Origin: Epiperipatus broadwayi | Lineage: Eukaryota; Onychophora; Udeonychophora; Euonychophora; Peripatidae | Length of the DNA: 64,000 nucleotides | Assembly (NCBI GenBank): GCA_028023455.1 | Contig: JAQFVV010012667.1 | Coordinates: forward strand, 232,501 to 296,500 | Direction: 5' to 3' | Part shown: positions 49,491 through 63,029 of the stretch, piece after piece | Position numbering within the stretch: the first letter of the stretch is position 1 | How the letters are laid out: each line of letters begins with the position of its first letter | Notes under the pieces: generated by a model | What the model saw: the letters and a program-made list of their open reading frames with translations, nothing else | Told to the model about the DNA's origin: nothing | Database searches by the model: none | Translations under genes and position numbers: made by a program

Positions 49491-50540
49491 TTTTAAAACA
49501 GGTTGTATGTACTCTCATACTACCAGGTCACCATCTTGAATTTAAAAAATATAAGAAATATAATTTATAACATATCATTTGTTTTAATACAATAAATATA
49601 AATATATATACATTGTTAGAAAAAACAAATATGAAAGAATGTAATGAAACTGATAAAATAATCACTCCTTCAAAAAAAATGAGATTTTAAGCACTTTTAA
49701 ACATGTTTATTTTTAGATTTGTTCACAAATTCTAAATTTTGAAAGTTATATGTTAGAATAACAATTTCATAGATAGCTTAATCACATTTGTCATAAAATG
49801 CTGAAAAAAAAGATATATAATATCACTTCCATGAGTATTTTTTCAGTGTAAAAATTACATAAAAATGTGATTTGTGACTTCCATTTTTACTAGCTGACCT
49901 AGATCCTGTCCTTCCATATCAGAGTATTGGTTAAAAATGTTTAGTTGTCCTTCCATGCAGGATATCTGGTAGAAATGTATTTGGTTTTTAGTAGGGGGGT
50001 AACAGGAATAGTTTACCAGATATTATGCAAAGAGAACTTTAGTAAATTATAATGTATTATTATATATTCATTATTATATTATTGAAAAATGGGGTGTGAC
50101 CTAAAATATATATTTTTTTCAAGTAAATGTGCATTCAAAATAAAAACGCAAACAAAAATTTCCCTAAGAGAAAATGTCAAAATAAACACAATTATTATGA
50201 ATACTGATTTTATATGTGTGTGGGAAATGATATATAATAGTGGATAGCTGAGGGTTCTTGAAAGTGTGTTCAAGAGATTATTACAAAATTGTAACAAAAG
50301 AGTACAATGCTGCCATAATCATGCTTTTCTACATATATTTAATTATATAAAAATATACTGATGGGAAACTTGATTCCTGGCCAAAACATTATAAGTCCAG
50401 GTTTGAATTCTGATTGGTGAAGAAGCTCTAGATGCAATTCCCATGTTTGACCTGCAAATTAAATGACTTCACCAACTTTTTTTTGGTCAATGCAGTTTCT
50501 GGATCTGAATTATCACTAAAATTATCTTCTACAAAGAGAA
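49491..50540. other. Intergenic AT-rich sequence
   Basis: No gene seen. GTCCTTCCAT occurs twice near 49908 and 49948, next to similar TATCTGGTAGAAA/TATCAGAG words; significance unknown. Confidence 0.45.
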
Positions 50541-50544
50541 GTTT

Positions 50545-50890
50545 TAAAAATACATATATTGGCAATTGGAGTAAGCTATAAAAAAGTCCATGTATTTTAT
50601 GAATGCTAAATCTAAAAAAAAAAGAGAAAAAACATAAAATTGCATTTTAAAAAAATTATAAAAAATGCAAATTTCATCATAGAAAAAAATACACATATCT
50701 TTTTGAACAAAGAGAAGGCTCACAAATACATACATTGGTATTTGCATAATCTCAGCAAGCAGCAAGAGAGGCCATTTCATTGGTAAAAACATTTCATGAA
50801 TGCTAAATCTAAAAAAAAGAGAAAAAAATTGCATCTCAAAAAAAAATCATAAAAAAATCTAAATTTCATCATAGAAAAAAAAATTATACA
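50545..50890. repeat. Diverged tandem duplication, about 195 bp, two copies
   Basis: Blocks ATGAATGCTAAATCTAAAA (near 50599 and 50798) and AATTTCATCATAGAAAAAAA (near 50670 and 50863) recur about 195 bases apart, with intervening A-rich sequence also alike. Confidence 0.7.
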
Positions 50891-51119
50891 TCATTTTACA
50901 TGTAACAAAATGGTGGATCAAATGTTGTGAGACCCATAAGTGTAAGCCTTACTGTTTCCACACAAGCTCGTTTTAAAATCGAAACTTCTGAAAAGGGGTA
51001 CAAAAGGGGTTTTGGAATGGTAAGAGTAAATTAAAGAGGTTTCTTTAAACTTTTGCAATTAAGATTTTGTAGTCAATTTGCAATTTTTAGCATCTATATA
51101 AAAATTTTAGACAATAGAT

Positions 51120-51300
51120 AAAAATGGATTTCCACTTTTATTATTAAAAGGAAGATGCCTTGACAATAGATTGAGTTTGTTGATTGTTATTGACATTGGT
51201 GTTGTTTAAGTGTTGATTGTTTTTATGTATTTACATTTGTAAGTCTATTTAGCCATGAACACTATTAGCCTTATTACTTAAATTATATTTTAGAGTTTAT
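51120..51300 (+). repeat. Solo PLE terminal block
   Basis: This carries TTATTATTAAAAGGAAGATGCC, TTGATTGTTATTGACATTGG and TTTAGCCATGAACACTATTAGCC-type blocks, in the same order as at 49300-49440. It also matches, in inverted form, the end of PLE copy 1. No other PLE sequence adjoins it. Confidence 0.6.
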
Positions 51301-52362
51301 TACAAAAAAATAAAAATAAAAACAAATCCTGGCTGATTCCCTGAAAATTTTTATCTTTTATTTTTCTTTAGAAAACCTCAAATAGTTTTTATATATTCAA
51401 CACATTCCTGTCAATAAATTTATGCCTCAGTAACATAACCAGCTTAAAAAAACAAATTCTCAATTTTAGTGCTAAAAATTCCATTAATAGACTTTGGATA
51501 TTAGTGACATAATTAGCTGAAGAAAATGTAGCACTCTCTGTTTTAATAAATAATAAATAAATTTAGATCTTTAATAATCATGGTAAGAATTTATAGACAA
51601 GATGATTTATTAACACTTTGAAGAAGAAGCAGTCATTTACTAATAATGATATTTTTAGATTATTTTTAAAGTATTGAATTGATTGCATAAACTAAAAATA
51701 AGTTGTAATTTTATTAAATCAGTGTATAACACCTATCATATCTCTATTATATAAATTAATCTGTTTTTTTTCTATACAATTTTATTTTTAAAATTTGTTT
51801 TTCATTTTATAAAAACAATATATTTTTATATCTTCTCATATTGTCTCAATAATTCCATATGGTTGTTTTAAGGGTTTATCAACTAAAAAATACATGAAAT
51901 AAAATAGAATACTATGTATCCCTGACTTATAATACACACATGTCAAAGTATATCAGAATAAACTAATTGACAAGTTTATTTATTTTTCATAAATAAAAAA
52001 AATCCAACAAAACAGGTTAATAATATAGTATGTATAATAATATGAATGTAATATTCCTAATTTGTAGAGCAAACATAAAATTAATGTTTTCATTATAGAG
52101 TGATTAAAAAAATGAATAACATCTTTAAATATATGAAAATAAAGTAATTTGTTTTTGAAAACAAACCTAAAAGAATTAACATCAATAAATCCATGAAGTA
52201 TATGTATTTTAAAAACAAACCTAATAATAACTTATTTACATATCAAATCAATCTATAGTTACTAAAGAACAAATATTGTCAATAGATAAAATCATATTAA
52301 GATATCATTCTTTGTGATAAAAAATGTGTGTGGAAATTATTGCAAATGCAATAAACAGGTTT
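51301..52362. other. Intergenic AT-rich sequence
   Basis: No gene or named repeat seen. Confidence 0.5.
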
Positions 52363-52502
52363 AATTCTTATCTTGTTTTTTTTTTCATATGTCATAGCCT
52401 CAGCCAGGACATGAACCCACAACCGTCTGCAACCAACTACTTGCTTGCAAGGTGACTGTGATGACCTCTCGGCTAACAGTGCTTGACAATTCTTATCTTG
52501 TT
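52363..52502 (-). mobile_element. tRNA-derived SINE with target-site duplications (copy B)
   Basis: The body is 52378-52487, flanked by the exact 15-bp duplication AATTCTTATCTTGTT at 52363-52377 and 52488-52502. On the minus strand it has an A-box, TTAGCCGAGAGG, near 52464-52475, then CACCTTGCAAGCAAG. A box-B-like GGGTTCATGTCC lies near 52407-52418, and an A-rich tail adjoins the left duplication. It is the same family as the copy at 16991-17084 and better preserved. Confidence 0.85.
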
Positions 52503-53512
52503 GAACATAATTCAATAACATTTTCATCAAAGTAACACAAGTGATTAAAACTAATACTTTAAGATTTAAAATGTATGAAATTATCGTAAATTACATATGG
52601 AGAAGTATTACCTTATAGCTTCATTCAGTAAATAGTGGACATGAAAATAATATCAGTCATTGCCTACCTACAATTTCTTTAACATTTTGTCATTAGAATT
52701 TTTTTTTGCTACAAACATAATTAATTTTCCCTATTGTGTGAAAATAAATTTTTTATGCATTTTCATTTATTGGATGATTATTATCATTTAGTATTTCAGT
52801 TTGATATGTATTCATTGCCATAAATTATTATTAATTTAATTTCCTTTCTAAGGTTTGTTTTCTAAATAAAATATATTATTCTCATGTTTTCAAATATGCA
52901 TTTTGTTTTTCAGTCATCGTTTGCTTGTAAAATATAATAATTTCAGATTTTCTTTTTAAAAATATTTCATTATTTTTTATGTTTCCAAACATATTACCTT
53001 TTTTTTTTCTTGTTGTTTTTGATATTTTATAGGAAAAAAATATCTTCTAAAAAGCAATTATACTCAATGGTTTGTGCATAGGGGCTTCACCAATGATTAA
53101 GCATTGACACAATTTTTATATTTTACATGTTTATCCTATCTTACACTATATACTTACACCCATTAAAAACATTATAACTTCCAAACTTAATAAGGCATCA
53201 AAAATAAATAAATGTTGATCTATTTACAATGTGCTTTTTTTAACGTTTTCAAAACATGCTATTTTTTTTCTTCTTTATATCTATTTCAAAATTTAATTAA
53301 TATTTACAAAAGTTAAATTAGACAAAGAGAAAGAGAGACAAAAGTGTAGATGTGGTACTATTTATTTACTAAATGTTCAGATATTTTTCTGGGAACTTAA
53401 TCATCAACAAAATGTAAAAAAAAAAGTTGCAAGATCCAAAGCAGAATATAAATTCACCAGTGGCTTTATTTGGTTTTTCAATTTTGTCTTATTATCATCA
53501 ATTTGGTATTCA
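52503..53512. other. Intergenic AT-rich sequence
   Basis: No gene or named repeat seen. Confidence 0.5.
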
Positions 53513-54745
53513 TTCATCATCATCATTACAGAATTAAAGTCTCTCCAAGTTCAAAGCATCTTTTCATATATTTAACTTCTCTTCTCCACATCACCCCTGC
53601 ACACTTTCTTATTTCATCCATCCATCTCACATGTGGTCTCTTTCTAGGTCTTTTAAAATCTCTTGGAATCCAATTTAAGATTTCAATTGTCCATTTATTG
53701 TCATCTCTTCTAGAAATATGTCCAGCCCAACTCCACTTCAGTCTTTTAATTTTTTCGATGAGGTCAATAACAGCTGTTTGTTCTCGTACCCATATATTGT
53801 GTTTTCAATCTCTTCATGTTATTCCTAACATACATCTATCCATACTTCTTTGAATGGTCTGAATTCTCTGTATTGGTCTTCTATTAAGTGTCCAAGTATC
53901 AGATCTATAAGTAAGAACTGGTAAAACACATTTATTAAAAACCTTTCTTTCCAAACAGATAGGCATATTTCCTTTTAGTATCAAGTTATTTCTACCAAAA
54001 GCACCTCAACCAAGTTTAATTCTATGATTAATTTCATCCATTATGTTTCCATCTATATTAATAATCTGACCAATATATTTGTAGCTGTTAACTTTTTTTA
54101 ACTCATCAGAATCAATCTTTGTTTTCATATTTTGAGAAAATCCATTGAACATTACTTTAGTTGTTTTAACATTTATCTTTAATTCTACTTTCCTACTTAC
54201 GTCTGATAATGCCTGTAATATTTTATGCAGCTCTAAAGCATTATTTGCAAAAGTAATTGCATCATCTGCAAAATTTAAATGACTTAAATAATCTCCATTT
54301 ACTTTCACTCCTTTAGATTCCCATTTTAATCCACAAAATAATTATTGCAGCACTGCTGTAAAAAGATTTGGAGATATGGAGTCACCCTGTCTTACACTCT
54401 TCTCAATGTTGACTTTCTAGTATCATTATGTAATCTAATTGTTGGTGTTGCATTTTTATAAATATTCTTTAAAATATGACAATATCCTGAATCTGTACCT
54501 TGATGATCCAATGTGTTAATCACTGAAGAAATGTTTTTAGAATAAAATGCCTTTTCATAATCTATAAATCCAAAGCATAATGGCAACTCATATTCATTTG
54601 GCCATTCTATAACTTCTCTCAATTCCTGAATATGATCTAATGTACTAAAATCACTTTTAAATCCAGCTTGTTCTCTAAGTTGTTGAAAATCTAATGTTCT
54701 CTGTAAAAGAGTTGTAATTATCTTGATAAAATTTTGTATAAGACT
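53513..54745 (-). pseudogene. RTE-like LINE, RT and C-terminal region (copy 4)
   Basis: Read on the minus strand from 54745: SLIQNFIKIITTLLQRTLDF, EQAGFKSDFSTLDHIQ, FGFIDYEKAF (motif A, near 54560), NIYKNATPTIRLHND and VRQGDSISPNLFTAVLQ (motif B, near 54370-54395). Next come HLNFADDAITFANN (motif C, near 54255-54290) and ELSD-to-GFSQ, SYKYIGQIINIDGN, with the C-terminal part decayed to about 53530. It ends in a (TGA)-rich tail, TGATGATGATGAATGAA, at about 53513. It has stops near 54340 and 54390 and several frame breaks. It is longer at the 5' side than copies 2 and 3. Confidence 0.88.
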
Positions 54746-55974
54746 ATTTAATTCAGAATTTTTTTTTGCTACATTTACCTAAGTATATGATACATTTATT
54801 TCATTAATGTAAAATATGAACACAATGACTCTTAAGTTGTGTGGAATCTGTTAGTGAGATTTTGATTTCATCTAGGAAGACCAAATGCAACTAGGTTAAT
54901 TGTGGATCTATTAAGAGAAACTTGTTTTGAACATCATAAAAAATCCATTTTTATGTCATAATTATTTTATTATAAATTCTTCATTGATCAGTGAAAAAAG
55001 ATTTTGATTTGAGATGAATCTCAAATAGTAATAATATATTTTGACATATTACAAATTTGATGTGCTTAGCAGCTCTTTATATTTTTTCTCTGAAGTAAAT
55101 ATGATAGTAGAAGAATATGTGAAAGGACAAAATCCATTTAAAAGAAGTAGATTTTGTTATGGTAATATTTCATTGAGTATTCAGAAGTTTAATATGGAAA
55201 CTTTTTATTTATATAGGGAAACAATACTCATCAAAGAAAATGGTAGTGTTGAGAAAGCTATCCATAAAGTATTTACATCACAACCTTCAAGTAGTAGAGA
55301 CAATTTTCCAAGTTACCATTAGACATTTATTTTGATCTAACTTTAGTTAAAGGAGAAATGTAAGTTAGGTTACAATTCAAAGTTACACCTAACTAGCATG
55401 AAGCAAGATTGCATTTCAATATATTATTACAAAAGATTGTATTCTGGTTATGAGACAATTCACAGTTGTTTAGATGCAAATTTAAATATATTTTCTCCAC
55501 TGGATTAGGAATAAGACCTAAATCTTTAAAAAAATATTTCCAATTTTTTTGAATCTTTATTGAGAAATGTTTCTATTTCAAAAAATAATCTCTTTTTGAT
55601 AAGTCAAAACAATATTATCAGCGTGAATGAATTTCTTGTACTTTATTTCGATAAGATCACTGATGAGCCTATGTCGTACATTAAGAACTAAAAATAAAAC
55701 TTTAGAATAGACACTAAAAAAATACTGACTTAAATTTTAAAATGATAAGAAACATATCAATAAGGCCGTATTTCTTTGTGATATTTTGTTTATTTTCACA
55801 TTTTAATATGTTTTTATATATATAAGTACATAGTGTAAAAGAGGAAATTATGTGTAATGTATATATTATAAGCCTAAAATGTATAGACATTTTAGTGTTT
55901 TCCCGAAGGTTTGTGATGATGGGGTTCTAGTTGTATTTTTATATTGGACTATTTCCATCATCTAATATGTGTAT
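54746..55974. other. Intergenic AT-rich sequence
   Basis: No recognised gene. The open frame 55041-55322 (plus) encodes no family I know and is probably chance. Confidence 0.45.
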
Positions 55975-56910
55975 TGAATTTTTTTAGAAAAATTAACTTT
56001 ATTTAAATATTCCAAATACATTCAACTGTTAGTAATAGGGCATCAAACAGTTTAGTATAGGCACAGCATTTTGAGAGGTATTATTCTCCCCTCTTCTTCA
56101 GGAGTTGCTGGTCTGACCAGTGACATTACTATCATGGGATTTGAACCTGGGTTCTTAGATTATTGAGTATTGAATTTTAAGGTAACACTCTAACCAGCTG
56201 AGTTATCCTGCCAAAGACAAGAGTCTGTAGCAATTTCATATACTTATCGATGAGGTTCCTCCTGATTTCTCCACTTTTTTCTAAGAGCAAAGTTGATTAA
56301 TGGTTTCCATACATTATGTATGGTCACATTAGGTTGGTTTATGGGATTTTTTGCCATTGTCATGTGAACAGCTTCTTTAGATTTTCTTCTTTGTACATTT
56401 TCTTCTCTATCCAATATTTTTGTATTTTCCCAATTGAACATATTAATTGGCACATACATGTTCCACTACCTTAAACACATCTGTTTTTTCTCTTCTAATA
56501 ATCTGTTTGTGTTCTTGCAAGTGCTTTACCCATGGAATGACTGGTCTCACCAATATATATTCTTCCACATTTACATGGTATATCATAGATGCAGTTTTTT
56601 TTCTTTCCATCATTTCAAGTTTAGGTTTTGTAGATGTTAGACTGGAAAGCTGTTCTGATTGCAGATTTTCTTTAATTTGTCTGCTATTTTTGGAATGTAT
56701 AGCTACACTACAGTACTAATAATTGTTTTTTTTCTTAAAGGTTCTTTTTGTTGTCTATTTAATGTTTTCTTAATAACAGCTGATGAATAAACATTTTTTG
56801 TAAGTTTGTTCTACATAGATTTTTTCATTACTAGTACATATAATATACTCCACCACTTGATGGTGCTGATTTTCTCTTAATGCACATCAATATACATGTT
56901 GATGAGCAGA
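55975..56910 (-). mobile_element. 3' end of a second Penelope-like element family
   Basis: On the minus strand, from 56910: a linker with a PxIPKIADKLKKICNQ-type block (about 56650-56700), then a GIY-YIG core, YDIPCKCGRIYIGET, near 56543-56587. An Arg/His stretch follows, then, after a frameshift near 56470, NMFNWENTKILDREENVQRR and KSKEAVHMTMAKNPINQPN, and a stop near 56240. This tail (W-E, R-x-x-KEA-x-H, N) is characteristic of GIY-YIG domains of PLEs. It differs clearly from the family at 2-10 and 42-43 kb, so it is a separate lineage. Downstream comes a tRNA-like segment (56130-56215), then CTGAAGAAGAGG...CCTCTCAAAATGCTG and an AAATAAAGTTAATTTTTCT end near 55985. Confidence 0.75.
56125..56215 (-). 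other. tRNA-like segment in the PLE 3' tail
   Basis: On the minus strand this reads GGATAACTCAGCTGGTTAGAG (box A) and, about 58 bases after the A-box start, GGTTCAAATCCC (box B). A GAGTGTT/AATACTC stem lies between them. Box spacing is about 14 bases longer than in an ordinary tRNA, so a working tRNA is unlikely; it may be a SINE head or a tRNA-derived part of the element's tail. Confidence 0.6.
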
Positions 56911-57049
56911 CAATACAGTAAATATGGTAAATTTTATACATTTATATACAATTTTTTTTTTAATTTTTAAAATAAATTTCTATATGGTATTTTTTTTATT
57001 TTTGATATTTTTGTTATTTTTTTAACACTTTTCAAACATAGTATGGGTT

Positions 57050-57540
57050 TTTAAATAAAGACTTTAACATTTCATTTTTAATAAACAAACATTTTGTTTT
57101 TAGATGGTGGAGTGGGGTTGGTTTGCTTTTTAATTATTGTCTTTTTACTTTTTTTTTGATATACTTTTTTTTAACATTTATGCTACCGAAAAGTTTTTTG
57201 TTTTACTTTTAGATGGTGGAAGGGAATTGGTTTTCTTTTTAATAAACAACACTTTGTTTTGAGATGGTGGAGAGGGGTTGGTTTGCTTTTTAATTATTGT
57301 CTTTTTACTTATTTTTTGAGATACTTTTTCTTTAACATTTATGCTACCTAAAAGTTCTTCTTTATTTTTCAATGGTAAAAAGGGGGTTGTTTGCTTTTTA
57401 ATTATCAACTTTTTTGATATTGTTTTAACATTTATCCTACCGACAAATTCTTGCTTAATTTTTATGGTTTTTAAGAAATCCTTAAACATTTCATTTTTAA
57501 TAAACCTACAGTTTGTTTTTTAATGGAGAGTGGGTTTAGT
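57050..57540 (-). repeat. Tandem repeat with a Lys/Pro-rich reading frame
   Basis: A unit of roughly 100-140 bases recurs three to four times. Shared plus-strand blocks are GATGGTGGAGxGGGGTTGGT, TTTGCTTTTTAATTAT and AACATTTATGCTACC. On the minus strand, 57178-57489 stays open for 103 codons and reads repeated blocks such as KKTIIKKQTNPSPPSQNK and GSINVKEKVSQK. The next unit (57060-57177) continues only with frameshifts. It may be a decayed low-complexity exon or a minisatellite that happens to be open. No domain is recognised. Confidence 0.5.
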
Positions 57541-60500
57541 TATCTTTTCAATTATGTAAATAACTGCAACAATTTTCCATGAAATAATTTGGACATTTAT
57601 TGAATCAAAAATAAACTAAATTTTACCAAGTTACAAAGATTTTGGCATAGAAACAACAAAAACTGTGGCTGGCAATTTACTAAGCTTCAATGAATTTTTT
57701 ACACTTGCTGTCACCATTTTAGTATTTCAGATGGAATTATGCAAAAACATGCATTTTTGCATGTACTTGACCAAACTCAGCTTTTCAACCTAACCTTTTG
57801 CAGTTGTGTTCAGTTATAAATCATAGGAAAGCATATGTGATGGGATGACAATTCTTACTATGTACTACTACTCTCATTAAGCTTTCTCACAATTATTCAG
57901 TAATAAATATTTTAAGAGTTTTGCATAGTTAAAATATGGCTACCATCAAATCATGCCATAGCGATAGGTCAATTGTGCTCACTTGAGGAATATTTTTGCA
58001 ACACAATGATATTTTACGGAATCATAGACATTGCCATCAAGTGACCTGTTATGGCTATAACAACACAGTGGTAGTGCTAGCCTTAAGTTAGGCTGATAAA
58101 ATGGCATATTAATGTGCATTTGGTGAAAACCAGTGCCATCAAGCAGTGGATGGTATTATATGTACTAGTACCATTTTTTTCTTTTCCCAAATAACTGGTT
58201 TCTGAACAAAATTCTTTTGCTCTGTTCCATAGTGATAGTATAACTCCATGTTGTGTATCTGGTGTGATTGGATGTATATTTTTAGTTGATAAACCTGAAA
58301 AATAGCCCCATAAATGTGATTTAAATTTTGAGAGAAGTCATGTTAATATATATTAAACAAAATTTAAAAAAAATGAAATTCTATATTTAGTGCATGATAT
58401 TATTTTGTATATAAATGCTATTTTTATTAGATAGAGAGAAACATAATTTGATTACCTTTTTAGTAATCAATACAAGAATTCATGATAATAGATGTGATAA
58501 ATTTATATATATATATATATATTAATATTGGGAGTTTATTATTTTATTAGAAAAAATATGTTTAGGTGTAAATAAGATAGCAAAACGGTTAACCTTTTTT
58601 TTTTCTATTTAAAAGGAATTCTCTTCTAAATGCTGCTTTATGGTTGTATATAGAATGCTACAATAAACATATTCAAGTTTAGGAAACAAAGTTTTGTAAC
58701 TTTTTATTTACTTATAATAGATTCTACCATTATATTTTCAACAATTACGTCCATTAAAATTATTAAATTATATACATATATTTTGTTGTTATCCTTTTTA
58801 TTTTTATTTGTAATACACTGACTTCTTATATCTATACAAGTGATAGAATATAACTTCAAATATAAATCAGTTTTTGGGAGAATGAACAAAAATTCAATAT
58901 GTCAATATTGTTAGCACAGAGCAAGATGTTAGGAATAAAAAAGTGAAAGAAGTGTGGTTTATCATTAAAAATAACCATGTTATTAACAGAATAAACAGTA
59001 TTTAACTCTTAAGCAAGTGGAATATTTAAATAATTAGTACTTTATCAATAAATATTTGGCATACCCAGCCAACCCACAAGCATTATGAGTCTGTTTTCTA
59101 AACTGAAAGCACACTCAGCTACATTTAATAAAATTAAATGCATATAATAAACTTTTCCTTTAGCCAACATGAGAAAGGTTTGGTTAATTTATAATATCTA
59201 TATTACCTATTATGTGATTTGTCATTTAGAAAGAGTTTATTTCAAATAGTCAGGCAAACAAGTTAAAATATATATCAATTTTCATTTCATTTTAGTTACT
59301 ATATTTATTGATTTATATATATGTAGAATATATTATTTTATTTCTAAAATAATAGTCTTTATTATTAATGTTTTTTTATGTTAAAAAATTGCTAACATAT
59401 ATTGTATTACACTTTTATCAACAACAGAACAAAGATAATGAATCTTTTTTTGCTTTTAGTAAAGTAAAATTTTATTATTTTAGTAAACATCTAAAAAAAA
59501 TTAAAAAGCATGTTATTGTATCACATGGTCAACTGCTTGAAATTTCAAGTGGGGTACAAGCATCCACATTTCCAAAGGAAAATGATTGAGGAACTTCCTA
59601 TTTAGAGATAGTTAGCCTTATTCTTGAATTAAAGAACTATTAACTATAAATATATTTTAAAAATCAACAATTAATTAAAATTAATTAATTTAATATTAAG
59701 ATTCATAAATTACCTTTGTTTTTAATTTATTATGAATATAAACATTATTTTACTTAATATGAGTTTTTTTTTTTTTGACTTGTCATGATTAAAAATAATT
59801 TTTGTATTAAAAACAATCATACATTCTTATTTAAAATAATTTAAAGAATTTCAGAAGTTCGGTATTGTATGAGATATGACTTTAAATATTTAGAACATTA
59901 ATCATCCAAGTTAAACATTTCCATTCTCTGAAAACTTTATAATTTGAAGCAAAGAATTGAAGCAAACTCTACTGAATGTGTTGCTTCATAAGATAATATA
60001 TTATTTTCTAAGTACTTTTACAAATGCATAATAAATCTAGTATTTATTTATTAAATTATAAGAGTTTGTCTTCAGTGAACCAATATTATCAAAAGCAACA
60101 TAGGTATGCATTTGAAATTAATTTAACTATGTAATAGTAATAATATTTCATCAGTGTTAAGGTAAGTAAGTTTATAGTATTTTTACATTTTCTTTTGATT
60201 TTATTTTGCTTTTACTTATTTAAAGTAAATAAGAAAGTTTATTACATTTGAACAGAATATAGAGAAGTTAATAAAAGGTGATGCTTTTTTGACATTGATC
60301 ATGTAATTTATTGGAGAAAGTAAAATAATTTTATTTGGAAATTTTATGAAAGAATCTTGTAGAATACTGTAGATTTTACTGAACAAAAATAAATCAAAAG
60401 CTATATTGGTTACATTATTTTCATATTTTAAAGACTTCAAAAAATGTAATTAAATCATTTTAACTCCATTTAAAAGAGAAAGTTTTACAATTAGGGTGAA

Positions 60501-61920
60501 TAAGAACAAATTATATTTGATGATTTCACATTATCTTTAAAACTTAATTATAATTTTGATTATAACTAAATTTTATATTATGCCCAATAGCAATGAATGG
60601 ATATGCAAATAAATATATGCACAGAGATACAATTATAGATGTGCAGATAAATATTTCATCTTTGTTTTTGAGTCACTATCTTTTATAATAGAAGTCAACT
60701 CTTTCATATTTTATTTCTTGTCTTTTTAAAATTGTTAATTAATTTTTGCATGTAATGGTTAAAAATGTATATTTTATTTAAATAAGCAACTTTTAGGAAA
60801 TATATTTTTAATTTTAAGTCTATTTAATAAAATAGAATACAAAATATTAGAAGTATGTGTCATTTTTATGGAACCAAAAGAGATTAATATATTATACTAT
60901 CTAATTTGTAATATTTTATCATTTTAATAAAGCAACTGAAATGCAAACAACATTCTAGTCTTTAAAATATCAAATGTACAAACTCAATATTGACACAATA
61001 TTATTAATGTGAAAATAGGCACAATGTATTTTTAATACTATTTCAGATTACACCTAATTATCAATATTATCTATTTATATTGTACGTTATAATTTTGTTA
61101 ATATAACATATAAAAATACGGATTTTACACCATTATATTATATGTTAAAATTTAGTTTTTTTTATCTTTTATTTTAGAATCTTTTAAGTATTCAAATTAA
61201 AAGTTTATTTCTAACAGATAACCTATTTCTTTTTCTATTCATTCCTGCTAACTCCTTGTTATTTTCCCATAGTATGCATGAAACTTTATTAAAAACAGTT
61301 TAGAAAATAAAAATAAAAATTGAAATATCCATATATTGTTAAGAGAAAATTTGGCTTTATTTGCTTTGCAATACTAAAATTATATACCTGTAAAACACGG
61401 ATATTTTCCTAAATAAGTTTTATATATATATAAGTACTAAAAACGTTTAGATAAATATGTGAATATTTAAATACTTAGTAAATATATGTGTAATAAAGGG
61501 TTAAACTAGCACTTGTAAACTTTATTGGATTTAACATCTCGATTTTATTTTTAACACTTAATTATATGTGCACAAAAAACTATTTGTATGAAAGTAAGAA
61601 ATAATGAATGTGAATAAATAAAAATATATGTTTTGCTTTGTTTTTTAAGGTGTGAACTCGTTTAAATTGATGGGATTCTAATTTTTTTTAATAATTATCC
61701 CATCATAAGTTAATTAATTATATTAAAAATTATAATATAACTTTGTTTGTGATACTGTTCTTTGTTTTTAATTAATGTTAATTTTATTTTCAGCTCCAAT
61801 TACAATCCTCCTAAATGTTTAGAAGTTATTATTGTTTCATGTTTGTATTGTCTTATCTCTTGTGATAACGATAAGAGTTTTATATTGAATTTGTTTTCTC
61901 GTTATATTTTATTTTAATCT
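57541..61920. other. Intergenic AT-rich sequence
   Basis: No gene or named dispersed element seen. A (TA)n run lies at 58503-58522. The frame 59368-59589 is unrecognised and probably chance. Confidence 0.5.
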
Positions 61921-61929
61921 ATTAGATTG

Positions 61930-62130
61930 ATTAAAGTATTGTCATAAATTCTGCCTTGTAGCTCATTTGCATGCGACTTGGCTTGTATGAATGTCCTCCA
62001 CGCTACGCTCGTTTCCACTAAGCCACTCTGTTAGTTCATTGAGAATTGAATTTCATCAGGCCTCATTAGCATTAGTTTCAAAGGCATGTTTTACTTTTTT
62101 GTTTGTTTGTTTATTTCCTTTCATTTATGC
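61930..62130. promoter_or_regulatory. Higher-complexity block with a POU octamer word
   Basis: A short, less AT-simple block contains a perfect ATTTGCAT octamer near 61967 within GCTCATTTGCATGCGAC. AATTTCATCAGGCCTCATTAGC lies further on (near 62050), where ATTAG-type words recur. It resembles conserved non-coding elements in style only. The open frame 61991-62185 inside it is not recognised. Confidence 0.25.
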
Positions 62131-63029
62131 TATTGCCTATCATGTAGTATTTTCTCATCCAACACCATACCGAATAGCATCTTAAAAATATAACAATAAG
62201 TTATGATTATTTATTAAATATTTTTTTAAAAAAGAATATTAATCAAAGTAATTAATAATATATTTTTTAAAATTAATAATAAATTATTAAATTTAGAAAT
62301 CTTAATAATACTAATATTAATTTTAATAATGGAAACAAAAATAAAAACAAATTATTTTTAACTTTAAAAAATAGCAAAAATGAAATATGTATTTTAATAT
62401 ATATATAGAAAAAAAAAAGAGGTATATTTTTTATGAGTAGAAAACTAAACTTTATTTGTATTCTGTAGAGTGACAGTTATTTTATTTCTGATTTACAGCA
62501 ATCGTTTACGATACCACAAGTAATAATATTAAGGTAAATTAACCTATTTCCAACATTTTGTTATTTATTTTATTTTATTTTTTATTTTTTAAAATGATTC
62601 ACTTATAAAATCAAAATAATTTGCCGTATTTTTTTAAGTTGCCTTAAAGCAAACTCTTAGTTCTTTTAGTAAAATTTTAATGTAATTACTTTATAAATAT
62701 AATTTTAAAAGAAATATAAATATTTAATATAATTAATAATTTTTTATCCCATCTTAAATTTTTTTTAATATGTAATTGTTATCATAATTATTTAAGTTAA
62801 CGGCACTACCTCTAATAATAATATTTTAATTAAAACTATATTATTAGGAAATATACTTTAAATGTTTAAACTATATAATAATTGCTATGTTTAATGTTTA
62901 TGATTTATATATATATTTAGTAATATAAACCCTGGGTTTCATCTTTGGCTAAGAATAAATTTTTTGTGCGCTTTTTCTCTGATATATATCAATATTATTT
63001 GTCCGTATTTTCAAAGCTATATATATAGC

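Noticed and set aside
53470-53853. Plus-strand frame of 127 codons
   Set aside because: Antisense to RTE copy 4; the minus-strand reading is the meaningful one.
56125-56215. Functional tRNA gene
   Set aside because: Box A and box B are good, but the spacing is about 14 bases too long, no clean acceptor stem is seen, and it lies in a transposon tail.
56434-56719. Two overlapping plus-strand frames of 68 and 90 codons
   Set aside because: They are antisense shadows of the GIY-YIG endonuclease remains on the minus strand.
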